A DNA stretch of 42,767 nucleotides from Erysipelotrichaceae bacterium (GCA_015058875.1 SVBN01000024.1:1-42767); one strand, 5' to 3'. Positions 33,736-42,752 are shown, numbered from the stretch's first letter. The notes: a model not told the origin generated them from the letters alone. Made by a program: numbers and translations.

Positions 33736-33765
33736 TTGTCTGCCCTGCAGGTGGATATTTATAAT
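33736..33765 (+). promoter_or_regulatory. Promoter of the surface-glycan operon
   Basis: TTGTCT (33736-33741), 18 bp, TATAAT (33760-33765). The predicted start near 33772 leaves a leader of about 200 nt before the first gene. A second weak -10 (TAGAAT, 33946-33951) lies close to the start codon. Confidence 0.6.
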
Positions 33766-33771
33766 CATTAT

Positions 33772-33969
33772 TCAGGCAAAGGTTTCCTGATTTGCTATGC
33801 GGAGAGTTACTGATCGAATTTACAGTAAAAGTAAAATAGTTCTGCCGTAATTGAGAATACAGCAGTCTGTATTCTCATTGCGGCATTAAGACGTCTTGAA
33901 CTGCCAGCTGACAGCGGAGGCCTGTCAGTTCTCAGGTGAATGTGATAGAATAGCAAAGAGGCTGAGAAT
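33772..33969 (+). ncRNA. Structured leader RNA of the glycan operon
   Basis: The main element is a long stem at 33843-33885: TGCCGTAAT.GAGAATACAG pairs with CTGTATTCTC.ATTGCGGCA around a CAGT loop, about 19 pairs with one bulge and one wobble. Downstream, two mutually exclusive stems can form: CTGACAG / CTGTCAG (33908-33914, 33922-33928) or GAACTG / CAGTTC (33898-33903, 33926-33931). No U-run follows either, so it is not a plain terminator. I recognise no known riboswitch class. Confidence 0.5.
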
Positions 33970-35826
33970 ATGAGTTCTTTTTCGTCGTTAATCAGAAAAA
34001 ACAGGGAACTGAGTTTGTTCCTTCTGGATACATTTACGATTGTCCTTGCATATATACTGGGGTTTCTTTTCCGCTTTATTGATCCTGTAGAAAACATAGC
34101 ACTTTACAGCAGATATTTCATGAAGATGGTTGTTACCATGCCGGTGGTGCTGCTGATCAACTATGTTTTCTTTTATCTTCTGAAAATTAACCGGTCTCTC
34201 TGGAAGTATACGGGAATTGATGAAGTTGCCAGAATCGGTTTTGCGACGGTAGCTGCGAATCTGATCTGGTTTCTGATTGTTTCATATTATCCCGTCAAAC
34301 CGTATATCCGGTCAGTACCGATTATCGGCATGCTGATGCAGTTGTTGCTGATGCTGGGAATCAGGTTTGCCTACCGGGCATATCGGAACCGGTATCTGCT
34401 TAGTCAAAAACATCATACCGCTGTCATTATCGGAGCCGGCAGTGCCGGAGCCCTGCTGTACCGGGATATCCTGACAAATGATCAGATCGACGCGAATGTC
34501 ATCGGATATATCGATGATAATCCGGGACTGACCGGGAAAAGAATCAACGGTGTTCCGGTGCTTGGCAGAGTGCAGGATATCACAGAAATATTGAAAAATC
34601 ATCATATCGATGTGGTCTATATCGCAATACCAAGTGCATCCAAGAAGAGAATTGCTGAGATCGTGGATACCTGTTCGGCAGCCGGTCTGCGTACGCAGAT
34701 CATGGACTACCGGGTCAAGGAAAATCTGCAGGAAGTATCTTCCCTGCGTGAAGTGTCGGTAGAGGATCTTCTCGGCAGAGAAGAGGTGCATCTGGATACA
34801 GATGCGATCTCCGGATATCTGAAGGATAAAGTCGTTATGGTAACGGGCGGAGGCGGCAGTATCGGCTCGGAACTGTGCCGTCAGATCCTGAAATACAAGC
34901 CGGTGAAACTGATTGTCTATGATATTTATGAGAACAATATGTATCAGCTCCAGCAGGAAATTCTGATGCATAACCGCAAGACCCATGAATATGAAGATAC
35001 GGAAGTGATCTGCCGGATCGGTTCTGTCCGTGACAGCGTCCGTCTGGATGAAATTCTGGATGAATTCCATGTCAATGTTGTCTTCCATGCGGCAGCTCAT
35101 AAGCATGTGCCTCTGGTAGAGGATTCCCCGAAAGAAGCGGTCAAGAACAATGTCTTCGGTACCTGGAATACACTGCATGCATGCATTGCACATAAAGTGG
35201 AGCGCTTTATCCTGATTTCCACGGATAAGGCAGTCAATCCGACCAATGCCATGGGGGCAACAAAGCGTCTGACGGAACTGATCATTCAGGCATCCAGAGA
35301 CAACGGCGTCACCAGGCTCGGTGCTGTACGCTTCGGCAATGTGCTTGGTTCCAACGGATCAGTAATCCCGCTGTTCCGTGAGGAGATCCTGCAGGGCGGG
35401 CCGGTAACGGTGACCGATCCGAATATCGAACGCTATTTCATGACGATACCGGAAGCCGCAAGTCTGGTTCTGCAGGCAGGAGCCTATGCGGATCAGGGAG
35501 ATATCTTTGTCCTGGATATGGGAACAAGGGTCAAGATTCTGAAACTCGCAGAAAATATGATTACTTTATCCGGATATAAACCGTATGAAGATATCGATAT
35601 CGAATTCATCGGCTTAAGACCCGGTGAAAAGATGTTTGAAGAAATCAGTCTGGGAAATGAAAAACGCTACAAGACCGCCAGCAACCGTGTCTTTGTCAAT
35701 GAGCCGATGAATATCGACAGCAATCATTTCTTCTCAGAACTGAAAGCACTCAGAGACCGGATTGATACGGACAGTGATGAAGCAATTCATGCAGAACTGT
35801 TCCGGCTGATTGAGGAATACAAATAA
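33970..35826 (+). CDS. CapD/PglF-type nucleotide-sugar 4,6-dehydratase
   Basis: 618 residues. Four N-terminal membrane helices (about 15-115), a first Rossmann-like region (AVIIGAGSAGALLYRDIL, about 150-170), then the short-chain dehydrogenase domain from about 290 (VTGGGGSIGSELCRQIL). Its active site STDKAVNPTNAMGATKR has Met in place of Tyr before the catalytic Lys, as in WbpM/PglF. It converts a UDP-N-acetyl hexosamine (typically UDP-GlcNAc) to the 4-keto-6-deoxy sugar at the inner membrane face. First gene of an operon with a matching aminotransferase 11 bp downstream and an initiating sugar transferase. Confidence 0.9.
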   Translation: MSSFSSLIRKNRELSLFLLDTFTIVLAYILGFLFRFIDPVENIALYSRYFMKMVVTMPVVLLINYVFFYLLKINRSLWKYTGIDEVARIGFATVAANLIWFLIVSYYPVKPYIRSVPIIGMLMQLLLMLGIRFAYRAYRNRYLLSQKHHTAVIIGAGSAGALLYRDILTNDQIDANVIGYIDDNPGLTGKRINGVPVLGRVQDITEILKNHHIDVVYIAIPSASKKRIAEIVDTCSAAGLRTQIMDYRVKENLQEVSSLREVSVEDLLGREEVHLDTDAISGYLKDKVVMVTGGGGSIGSELCRQILKYKPVKLIVYDIYENNMYQLQQEILMHNRKTHEYEDTEVICRIGSVRDSVRLDEILDEFHVNVVFHAAAHKHVPLVEDSPKEAVKNNVFGTWNTLHACIAHKVERFILISTDKAVNPTNAMGATKRLTELIIQASRDNGVTRLGAVRFGNVLGSNGSVIPLFREEILQGGPVTVTDPNIERYFMTIPEAASLVLQAGAYADQGDIFVLDMGTRVKILKLAENMITLSGYKPYEDIDIEFIGLRPGEKMFEEISLGNEKRYKTASNRVFVNEPMNIDSNHFFSELKALRDRIDTDSDEAIHAELFRLIEEYK

Positions 35827-35837
35827 GGAGATCCGTT

Positions 35838-37121
35838 ATGGAAATCAAACCGTTTGAAAAGAAGATCTGGCTTTCTTCTCCGACAATGCACGGGGAAGAA
35901 GCGAAATATATGATGGAAGCCTATGAGACCAACTGGATGAGCACGGTCGGAAAGAATCTCAATGAGATAGAAGATCAGCTGGCTTCCTATATCGGTGTGA
36001 AGTATGCGGTCGCATTAAGCGCAGGCACTGCCGCACTGCATCTGGCTACAAAGCTGGCCGGGGAGAAGCTTTACGGCAGACCGAGACCGAATCAGGGCAC
36101 ACTGCAGGGGAAACGGGTATTTGCCAGTGATGTGACATTTGATGCATCGGTGAATCCGGTAGCCTATGAAGACGGCGAAGCCATCTTCATTGATACGGAA
36201 TACGATACATGGAATATGTCTCCGGAAGCACTGGAGAAGGCGTTTGAGATCTATCCGGATGTCAGACTGGTTGTGCTGGCGCATCTGTACGGAACACCGG
36301 GCAAGATGGAACAGATCAAGCGGATCTGCGACCGGCACGGTGCACTGATCATTGAAGATGCGGCAGAAAGCCTGGGCGCAAAGTACAAACTGAACGGGGA
36401 ATGGAAAGAAACAGGCTCCCTGGGTGACTATAACTGCATTTCCTTCAACGGCAACAAGATCATCACCGGATCCTCGGGAGGCATGTTCCTGACGGATTCG
36501 CTGGAAGATGCCAACAAGGTGCGCAAATGGAGCACCCAGTCCAGAGAGAATGCCCCGTGGTACCAGCACGAGGAGATCGGATATAACTACCGTATGTCCA
36601 ATGTCATTGCCGGTGTCATCCGCGGACAGATTCCCTATCTGGAGGAGCATATTGCCCAGAAGAAGGCAATCTATGAAAGGTATAAGGAAGGCTTCAAAGA
36701 TCTGCCGGTACAGATGAATCCGTATGATGCGGATAAATCAATGCCGAACTTCTGGCTCAGCTGCATCCTGATCAATGAGGATGCGATGTGCCGGCATGTA
36801 AGGGATGATCATAAGGCGCTGTATATCAGTGAACCGGGAAAATCGTGCCCGAGCGAGATTCTGGAAACACTGGCTAAATATAATGCCGAGGGCAGACCGA
36901 TCTGGAAACCGATGCATGCTCAGCCGATCTATCAGAATCATGCATTTATTACTGCAGACGGAGACGGCAGAGGCGCCAGCAATGCCTATATTGATATGGG
37001 CAGAGCAGCGGATGTCGGAATGGATCTGTTCGCAAGAGGTCTGTGTCTTCCGAGCGACAACAAGATGACATCGGAAGAGCAGGATATTATTATTGAAATT
37101 GTAAAGAACTGCTTTATGTAA
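35838..37121 (+). CDS. DegT/DnrJ/EryC1-type sugar aminotransferase
   Basis: 427 residues. The PLP lysine is Lys207 in SFNGNKIITGSSGG; VALSAGTAALHLA and IIEDAAESLG (PLP-ring Asp) are family signatures. Together with the upstream dehydratase it should add an amino group at C4 of a 4-keto-6-deoxy sugar, as PglE does in bacillosamine synthesis. Cytoplasmic, PLP- and glutamate-dependent. AAGGAG precedes the ATG. The sugar transferase gene starts 15 bp after its stop codon. The N-acetyltransferase that would complete bacillosamine is not in the operon. Confidence 0.9.
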   Translation: MEIKPFEKKIWLSSPTMHGEEAKYMMEAYETNWMSTVGKNLNEIEDQLASYIGVKYAVALSAGTAALHLATKLAGEKLYGRPRPNQGTLQGKRVFASDVTFDASVNPVAYEDGEAIFIDTEYDTWNMSPEALEKAFEIYPDVRLVVLAHLYGTPGKMEQIKRICDRHGALIIEDAAESLGAKYKLNGEWKETGSLGDYNCISFNGNKIITGSSGGMFLTDSLEDANKVRKWSTQSRENAPWYQHEEIGYNYRMSNVIAGVIRGQIPYLEEHIAQKKAIYERYKEGFKDLPVQMNPYDADKSMPNFWLSCILINEDAMCRHVRDDHKALYISEPGKSCPSEILETLAKYNAEGRPIWKPMHAQPIYQNHAFITADGDGRGASNAYIDMGRAADVGMDLFARGLCLPSDNKMTSEEQDIIIEIVKNCFM

Positions 37122-37136
37122 GAAGGGAAACAGGAG

Positions 37137-37832
37137 ATGGGTGTAATTTATCGGAAATACGTGAAACGGCTGCTGGATATTGTCATTTCACTTGCCGTGA
37201 TTACCGGATTATCTCCTGTTTATATTGTTACGGCACTGCTTGTCAGAACAAAGCTCGGATCTCCGGTTCTCTTTTCCCAGCTGAGGCCCGGATATAAAGA
37301 AAAGATCTTCCGGATGTACAAATTCCGTTCCATGACAGATGAGAAGGATGAAAACGGAAAACTTCTTCCGGATGAGATACGGCTGACGCCGTTCGGTGCA
37401 AAACTCAGAAGCACCTCACTGGATGAACTGCCGGAGATGTTCAACATCCTGAAAGGGGATATGTCCGTGGTCGGACCGCGTCCCCAGCTGGTCAGAGATA
37501 TTGTGTTCATGAGTGAAGAACAGAGAAAGCGTGCCCTGACAAGGCCGGGACTGACCGGACTTGCTCAGATTAACGGCAGAAATGCCATTTCCTGGGAAAA
37601 GAAGCTTGCCTATGATCTGGAGTATATTCAGAAAGAATCATTCCTTTACGATCTGAAAATCTTCTTCGGAACCTTTGCGGCAGTATTCCGCCGTGATGAT
37701 ATCAATATGGAAGGGGAAGCTACTGCCCTGGACATGGGAGACTGGCTGCTGAAAGAAGGAAAGATCTCCGAAGAAGAATACAGGCAGAAACAGCAGGAAG
37801 CATTGGAACTGATCCGGGAAAGCGGATTATAA
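37137..37832 (+). CDS. Initiating sugar-1-phosphate transferase (PglC-like)
   Basis: 231 residues. One N-terminal hydrophobic helix (about 12-32), then the bacterial sugar transferase domain with KFRSM, LRSTSLDELPE, GDMSVVGPRP, RPGLTGLAQINGR. It moves a sugar-1-phosphate from UDP-sugar to undecaprenyl phosphate, the first membrane step of glycan or glycoprotein-linked oligosaccharide synthesis. An acidic C-terminal extension (about 195-231) follows the usual end. The context predicts a diamino- or amino-trideoxy hexose as first sugar. AGAAGGGA is the RBS. Confidence 0.9.
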   Translation: MGVIYRKYVKRLLDIVISLAVITGLSPVYIVTALLVRTKLGSPVLFSQLRPGYKEKIFRMYKFRSMTDEKDENGKLLPDEIRLTPFGAKLRSTSLDELPEMFNILKGDMSVVGPRPQLVRDIVFMSEEQRKRALTRPGLTGLAQINGRNAISWEKKLAYDLEYIQKESFLYDLKIFFGTFAAVFRRDDINMEGEATALDMGDWLLKEGKISEEEYRQKQQEALELIRESGL

Positions 37833-37840
37833 GCATACAG

Positions 37841-37870
37841 CATACGGATGAATACGGATCCGTATGTTTT
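37841..37870 (+). terminator. Terminator of the glycan operon
   Basis: Perfect CATACGGAT / ATCCGTATG stem with an 8-base loop, followed by TTTT; nine bases after the stop codon. Confidence 0.75.
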
Positions 37871-37888
37871 GCATTGCGGGAGAACTGT

Positions 37889-38164
37889 ATGGAAAGAATC
37901 AGAAAGCATATTGTATTTCACGGACGCGTGCAGGGTGTCGGCTTCCGCTGGAGAGCCATGCAGGCGACAGATATGTACGGCTGTACCGGCTGGGTCAGAA
38001 ATGAATGGGATGGTACGGTTACCATGGAAATCCAGGGGACAAAGCCTGCCATTGATGCTGTGATCAGCACACTGGAGCGCGGCTCCTATATCCATATAGA
38101 AAACATGGAAGATAAACAGATAGAGATACAGGAAAATGAATCACAGTTCACGGTGGAATTCTGA
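37889..38164 (+). CDS. acyP: Acylphosphatase
   Basis: 91 residues from the ATG at 37889, preceded by GGGAGAA. The active site is intact: GRVQGVGFR (catalytic Arg in the phosphate-binding loop) and the Asn of GWVRNEWDGTV. It hydrolyses acyl phosphates in the cytoplasm. It lies after the glycan operon terminator and is probably a separate unit. Confidence 0.93.
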   Translation: MERIRKHIVFHGRVQGVGFRWRAMQATDMYGCTGWVRNEWDGTVTMEIQGTKPAIDAVISTLERGSYIHIENMEDKQIEIQENESQFTVEF

Positions 38165-38193
38165 ATATGCACGCAGTGTCTGAAGATGATGAA

Positions 38194-38254
38194 AACAGAT
38201 CTCAGGGATAGCTCCCGGGAAACCCGGATGCACCGCCTGACGGTCTGTTTTTTA
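38194..38254. terminator. Terminator after acylphosphatase
   Basis: AACAGATCTCAGG (38194-38206) pairs with CCTGACGGTCTGTT (38236-38249) with a small bulge, followed by a T run; an inner CCCGGGAAACCCGG can also fold. It lies between convergent acyP and the HipA-like relic. Confidence 0.65.
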
Positions 38255-38998
38255 TCTGTTCAATGCATGCTGTTTGATCCGTTCAATCTGCCCGGACAGG
38301 AGATTCTTCAGTGTTTCGACTCTCCTGTCGGTAATGGAAGAAATCCGCCGGTATTTCTTCAGCATAGTTCATATTCCTCTTCGATCCCGTTCAGATATTC
38401 AAAATGGTATCTGCTGAAATCGGTGACCATATCCAGCAGCTTCTCGTACGGGATTTTTCTGGCATTGAAGATCTGGGCGTTCGGAAGAGTCGGCTGAATC
38501 TCCAGCTCCTTATCTTTAACCAGACATCCGAGTCCGGTTCCGGTATCGAAGATCGGGGCGGCGCCTTTGTATGCCATGGTGTCCGCATCGATCAGGATGC
38601 CTAAATTCTGGGGATGCCGGTCGGTATTCATCATCAGATAGTCCAGAACAAGCATCTCTTCCATCTTCTGTTCAATGTCATAGATTCCCTGTTCGTGCAG
38701 GAAGGAAAGATACGGATTCAGATACCGGAGAATATCCGATGCCGGAACAAGTTCCGTATGTTCATCCAGCATATTCGGACAGACGCTGATCAGCTTTTCT
38801 TCATATACTTCCACAATATAGGGAATACAGCTGATTCCCAGTCTTTTCGCGATCTTGGATGCCAGCCATTCATTGACGGGCTCCTGCTGGGGGAACGGTG
38901 TTCCGCCTTTCAGCAGCACGAGTCTGTCTCTTCTGCGGAACCAGGCTTTCTGCTGGAAGCCTGCAAGTGTATTGTTCGGTGTATGGGAAACTGATCTT
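38252..38998 (-). pseudogene. HipA/CtkA-like kinase relic, truncated at both ends
   Basis: The main frame (38359-38919 from a GTG, open upstream to about 38998 with no ATG) carries the catalytic core: LLKGGTP, VNEWLASKIAKRLGI, YLMMNTDRHPQNLG (catalytic Asp and Asn) and IFDTGTGLG (metal Asp). The N-terminal domain is missing. The main frame stops at 38359, while the expected C-terminus (KKYRRISSITDRRVETLKNLL) continues in another frame to 38252, so a frameshift separates them. HipA-like kinases phosphorylate proteins and often act as toxins. The 5' side abuts a sugar-kinase relic on the other strand, so a deletion or rearrangement removed the start. Confidence 0.7.
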
Positions 38999-39263
38999 CG
39001 AAAGCGGAAAGAGTAGTATCAAGACTATGAATGCGGATGTCCGGAACTGATCACTCTGTACAATATCGTGACGGAAACAGACGGCATCTACAGCGGAAGG
39101 TTCTCCGGTGCTGGATTCAAGGGATGCTGCATGGCACTGGTAGATTTCGATAAGGCAGACGGCATACTGGAACAGGTGACGGAAAAGTATCTTTCCGTAT
39201 ATCCGGATCTGAAAGTAAATGTGCACCATCTGCAATACTGCAGACGGGGTGAAGTTATGAAGT
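38985..39263 (+). pseudogene. C-terminal relic of a GHMP-family sugar kinase
   Basis: GKLIFESGKSSIK, then in another frame YECGCPELITLYNIV and SGRFSGAGFKGCCMAL, the C-terminal motif of GHMP (galactokinase or heptose kinase-like) enzymes. A one-base frameshift separates the two near 39024, and a second near 39240 would restore ADGVKL and a stop codon overlapping the next start (ATGA). The N-terminal two thirds are absent; the relic begins where the HipA-like relic of the opposite strand ends. Confidence 0.65.
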
Positions 39264-39985
39264 GCATCATACTAGCTGCAGGATATGCCACAAGACTGTA
39301 TCCGCTGACAGAGAACTTCCCCAAGCCGCTGCTGAAGATCGGAGAAAAGGCATCCTTGACTGGCTGGTGGATGATATCAGTCCCATGATTGAAGAATTCA
39401 TCGTTATCAGCAATCATAAGTTCGCGGATCACTTCCGGAAATGGGCAGAAGGAAAACAGCAGAAGATCACTGTGTTGGATGACGGTACCACCAGCAATGA
39501 AACAAGACTGGGTGCTGTAAAAGATATAGAGTTTGCGGTAGAAACACTGAATATCACAGATGACTGTGTCGTAATGGCCGGAGATAATGTACTTGATTTC
39601 AGTCTCCGGCATTTTCTCAGTTATGCACAGTGCACAGGAACATCCTGTGTCATGTGCCATGAAGAGAACCGTCTTCAGGCACTGCAGAAGACTGCAGTCA
39701 TTGAATTTGATGAGAATCAGCTGATCACTTCCTACCAGGAGAAACCGAAGGAACCGAAAGGCAATCATGCTGTACCGCCGTTCTATTTCTATCGTGCTCA
39801 GGATATCCAGAGGATACCCGAAGCATTATCCGCAGGATGCGGATATGATGCTCCGGGAAGCTTTGCGGCATGGTTATCTGTTAAGACACCGGTACATGCA
39901 TATATCATGCGCCAAGAGGTATGATATCGGAGATATCAACAGCTACAACATGGTGCAGGAAAAGTTTAAGGGAATCATTGAGTGA
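39257..39985 (+). pseudogene. Sugar-phosphate nucleotidyltransferase, frameshifted
   Basis: MKCIILAAGYATRLYPLTENFPKPLL is the RfbA/GalU-type N-terminus with the nucleotide-binding loop. The frame breaks near 39346 (AAAAGGC where AAAAGGGC would give GEKGILDWL) and continues as IEEFIVISNHKF, VMAGDNVLDFS, YQEKPKEPKG. A second break near 39910 separates HAYIM from KRYDIGDINSYNMVQEKF. Otherwise full length (about 240 residues), so decay is recent. GGGGTGA provides the RBS. The intact enzyme would make an NDP-sugar, plausibly from the product of the adjacent sugar kinase. Confidence 0.75.
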
Positions 39986-40174
39986 ATGATATATAGACAC
40001 TCATATTAATGTTGCCCATAATGTGATAGATAATCATTTTTATAAATGACTGTCATTCGAATTACGTCCATGAATGAGATCAATGAACACTAACTTGATT
40101 TTTCATAAGTTTAAGATGCATTGATGATAACGTGGAAGAAATTCAAAAGAAATAGAGGGGATGAATATTGTTGT

Positions 40175-40999
40175 ATGTTAAGAATTCTTCAAATAATTAA
40201 CCAGGAATATGCATCAATACTATCCTGTATTATTTCATTGATAACTGCTATTACAACTATTGTTTATGTGGTTTTCACACATCATCAAATGAAAGCAACA
40301 CAAGAAACTGTAAAAGTGATGAAAGATGAACTTAAGCAAAATAAACAACCTTGTGTAACGTTATCTATCAATAAAATTGAAAGTGGTCCGTCCTTATCAA
40401 ACGGCAGGCGACAAATGGTAATTAACTTTTGCGTGGAAAATGTCGGTGACACTCCAGCCATCTCACTGTTTTGCATAAGTCATTTAGAATTGCAACATTG
40501 TACAGACGAAAATGGGATGAAGATCATCGATATGTTTTCAGGTCCATTATATTATTCCTGCCTTAAAATAGGAGAAATAAAAGAAGCAAGATTACATTAT
40601 GAAAATAAGCAAATAAAGCTATTGTTTAATGATCTCACAATAGCTATGGATGAAAATTGGAAAAGAATAAAGTCTAAACCGTATAGTCATCATGTTCGTG
40701 GTACAGAAATAGTCATACAAGCATTCTATAAAAATATAAGTGGGCAATGGTTTGAAACAAAGTTACAACAAGAAGTCTGCTGGGGATATGACACTTTAAC
40801 TGAAGAAAAAACAAAAGAAAATATAAATGAGTTTACTTTTCCACCTAGAGAATTAACCGAAAATGATCGCTTTCAATTATGTTTGGCATCTCCATATCTT
40901 TCTCCACAACTTATTCATATGGTTAATGAGGACGAAGCGACAAAAGTTCTTGAGGCTTATAAGAAAGATTGGCCAGATAGTTTTAGGGTACATTATTAA
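40175..40999 (+). CDS. AT-rich single-pass membrane protein, unknown function
   Basis: About 274 residues from the ATG at 40175; GAGGGG lies about 15 bases upstream, rather far, and an alternative ATG at 40121 has no better site, so the start is uncertain. One membrane helix at about residues 10-35 (ASILSCIISLITAITTIVYVVF), then a soluble domain with a short coiled stretch and a probable beta-sandwich (FCVENVGDTPAISLF). I recognise no family. Base composition is clearly more AT-rich than the rest of the window, and codon use differs (many AAA, ATA, TTA). It sits between relic genes; probably recently acquired. Little is seen in 39986-40174 apart from AT-rich sequence. Confidence 0.65.
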   Translation: MLRILQIINQEYASILSCIISLITAITTIVYVVFTHHQMKATQETVKVMKDELKQNKQPCVTLSINKIESGPSLSNGRRQMVINFCVENVGDTPAISLFCISHLELQHCTDENGMKIIDMFSGPLYYSCLKIGEIKEARLHYENKQIKLLFNDLTIAMDENWKRIKSKPYSHHVRGTEIVIQAFYKNISGQWFETKLQQEVCWGYDTLTEEKTKENINEFTFPPRELTENDRFQLCLASPYLSPQLIHMVNEDEATKVLEAYKKDWPDSFRVHY

Positions 41000-41022
41000 C
41001 GATAGAGTCTTTATTTAGCCCC

Positions 41023-41100
41023 CCTGTGTCATGTGACGGAAGTGAAACCATTTTCAGGCACTGCAGAATACTGCAACCATAGAATATACTTCAGATTATC
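41023..41100 (+). pseudogene. Fragment of a second nucleotidyltransferase copy
   Basis: About 65-75 bp resemble 39646-39715 inside the nucleotidyltransferase relic: shared CCTGTGTCATGTG and TTCAGGCACTGCAGAA blocks. Translated in the matching frame it reads CVM-stop-RK-stop-NHFQALQNTATIEY against CVMCHEENRLQALQKTAVIEF. The two in-frame stops show it is not functional. Confidence 0.6.
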
Positions 41101-41120
41101 TTTGCTTTTAATGAAAGTTC

Positions 41121-42003
41121 TATATAAGATTCTTTATATTCCTTTAAAGGGGTGTCTTGTTAAAGAAATGTATCCGAAACCGGAATACAGAGAAATGTCA
41201 GATCTGGATATTCTGGTGAAAAGAGGCGATGCAGCAAAACTGAAACCGGTTATGGAATCTTTGGGATATCAGTGTGAGCGTTTTGGTTTTGAAAAAGATG
41301 ATTCCTATACAAAAAACCATTTATGCATGTAGAGATGCACTATGAACTGCTTTCACAGGGTGAAGTTCAGTTCTATCAGGAAACAGGAGGATACTGTACC
41401 GGTGTTATGGATCCGTGGGAAAATGCCATAAAAGTAAATGAATACCAATATGAAATGAAAATGGAAGATGTATATCTTCATTTGGTTACCCATCTTTACA
41501 AGCATTTTAAAGGGGCCGGAACAGGAATCAAACAGGTGACAGATCTGTTTGTTGTGAAAAATTATTGTTCACTTGATTGGGAATATATCAATCATAAATT
41601 GAAAGGTTTAGGACTTTCGGGATTCCATGAAGATATTCTGAATGTTCTGAAGGTATGGTATGAAAATGCCGATCCGACAGAAGAAACGGATGCGATGGGA
41701 GAATATATTTTTTATGCCGGAAGCTACGGGCATTATTCCATACGGATAGAGCACCGAATCCAAAAAGTGAAGGAAAAGAGCACCTCAGAATCAGCTGCGA
41801 TTGTGAAATATCTGATGTTCAGACTGTTTCCGCCCTATGAAGAAATGTGCAGGTGGTATCCTCTTGTAAGAAAATCAAAACTATTATTGCCGATTATGTG
41901 GGTTTATCGACTGTTTTATAAATGCCGGACACAGTTTAAAAGGGCAATAATTGAATTGAGAACATTGAAAAAGATTGCAGCAGAACAGAAGAATCGGCAA
42001 TAA
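41121..42003 (+). pseudogene. NTP_transf_5-type nucleotidyltransferase, truncated and frameshifted
   Basis: IPLKGCLVKEMYPKPEYREMSDLDILV is the nucleotidyltransferase motif of this family (the Asp pair in D-L-D). The expected N-terminal ~100 residues are replaced by unrelated sequence. The frame ends at 41332, but the next frame continues as HVEMHYELLSQGEV and runs to 42003 with the family's helical C-terminus. The break is in an A-run at about 41311-41316, where one more A would restore T-K-K-P-F-M-H-V-E. Such proteins are often found in polysaccharide clusters; the exact role is unknown. Confidence 0.7.
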
Positions 42004-42074
42004 CTGGGGCCTGACAGATCTGTGAAATTGTAGTCTGGCTGATATGACTGTACATATTATTTTAAGGATGATTC

Positions 42075-42656
42075 TTACTGCCCGCTGGCAGCTTTTTTCA
42101 GCAACTCTTTCAAATAGGTTTGCCCCAGATCCTTAATGAACTCTGATGTGATTGTATAGAATAATCCATCGTGCAGGTTGTCAAATACCAGTCGGACCAT
42201 AGAAATAAAAGGAAGATGCAGTCCGGTCAGCTCTTCTTCAAGTTCAGACCATTGTTCAGCCTGGCTGCCCTCAAATGAATTCATAATTACACTGAGGTAT
42301 CTGCTCATATATAATTTTGCATTCGGGAACGCAAGACTGATATGCTCTGCTGTATGCAGAAGATAATCTTTTACTTCGTACAGATAGTTTGAAGGCATCT
42401 GATCGACCCAGTCAGCCATTATTTCAGCAATAAACTCACGCCATACGGCATATCCTGCATTCATAAATCCATTGGTTATTGTATCTTCTGAAGCCGCATC
42501 CGAACAATACAGATCATAGAATCGCTGACCGCTGCGGCAGGCAGTGTCTGTTTCGTGGGTCGTGCAGTAGATATGAGAGAGCTCATGGATAAGATCATGG
42601 AAAAAATCTCCGGAATAATAGTAATGTTCCGGAAGGTCTGTAAACTGATTCCAAAG
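42075..42656 (-). pseudogene. HExxH zinc-peptidase-like relic lacking its N-terminus
   Basis: A frame beginning at the ATG at 42464 gives 129 residues, but the same frame stays open upstream to about 42656 and contains DFFHDLIHELSHIYC, an HExxH zinc-peptidase motif, followed by HETDTAC. No start codon precedes the motif; the frame ends at a TGA where sequence character changes. The 5' part was therefore lost, probably to an insertion or rearrangement at about 42655. ImmA/IrrE-like peptidases are one possible source; the family is not certain. Confidence 0.6.
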
Positions 42657-42660
42657 TCAA

Positions 42661-42752
42661 GGACTGAAGTTTGACAATTTGAAGAAATTAAGAATGAGAG
42701 AGGATTGAGCCCGGGGGTGGGCGAAATCCTCTCTCATTTTCTGTCTCAGTCC
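42661..42752 (+). terminator. Strong hairpin inside a larger inverted repeat at the window end
   Basis: AATGAGAGAGGAT..GCCC (42693-42712) pairs with GGGC..ATCCTCTCTCATT (42719-42738), followed by TTCTG. Outside it, GGACTGA (42661-42667) pairs with TCAGTCC (42746-42752). It starts where the peptidase relic breaks off, so it may be the end of a mobile element or a terminator of a gene beyond the window. Confidence 0.6.

Noticed and set aside
38919-38998. GTG at 38919 as the true start of an intact HipA-like gene
   Set aside because: The frame and family-like sequence continue upstream without a start codon, there is no RBS, and the C-terminus is frameshifted.
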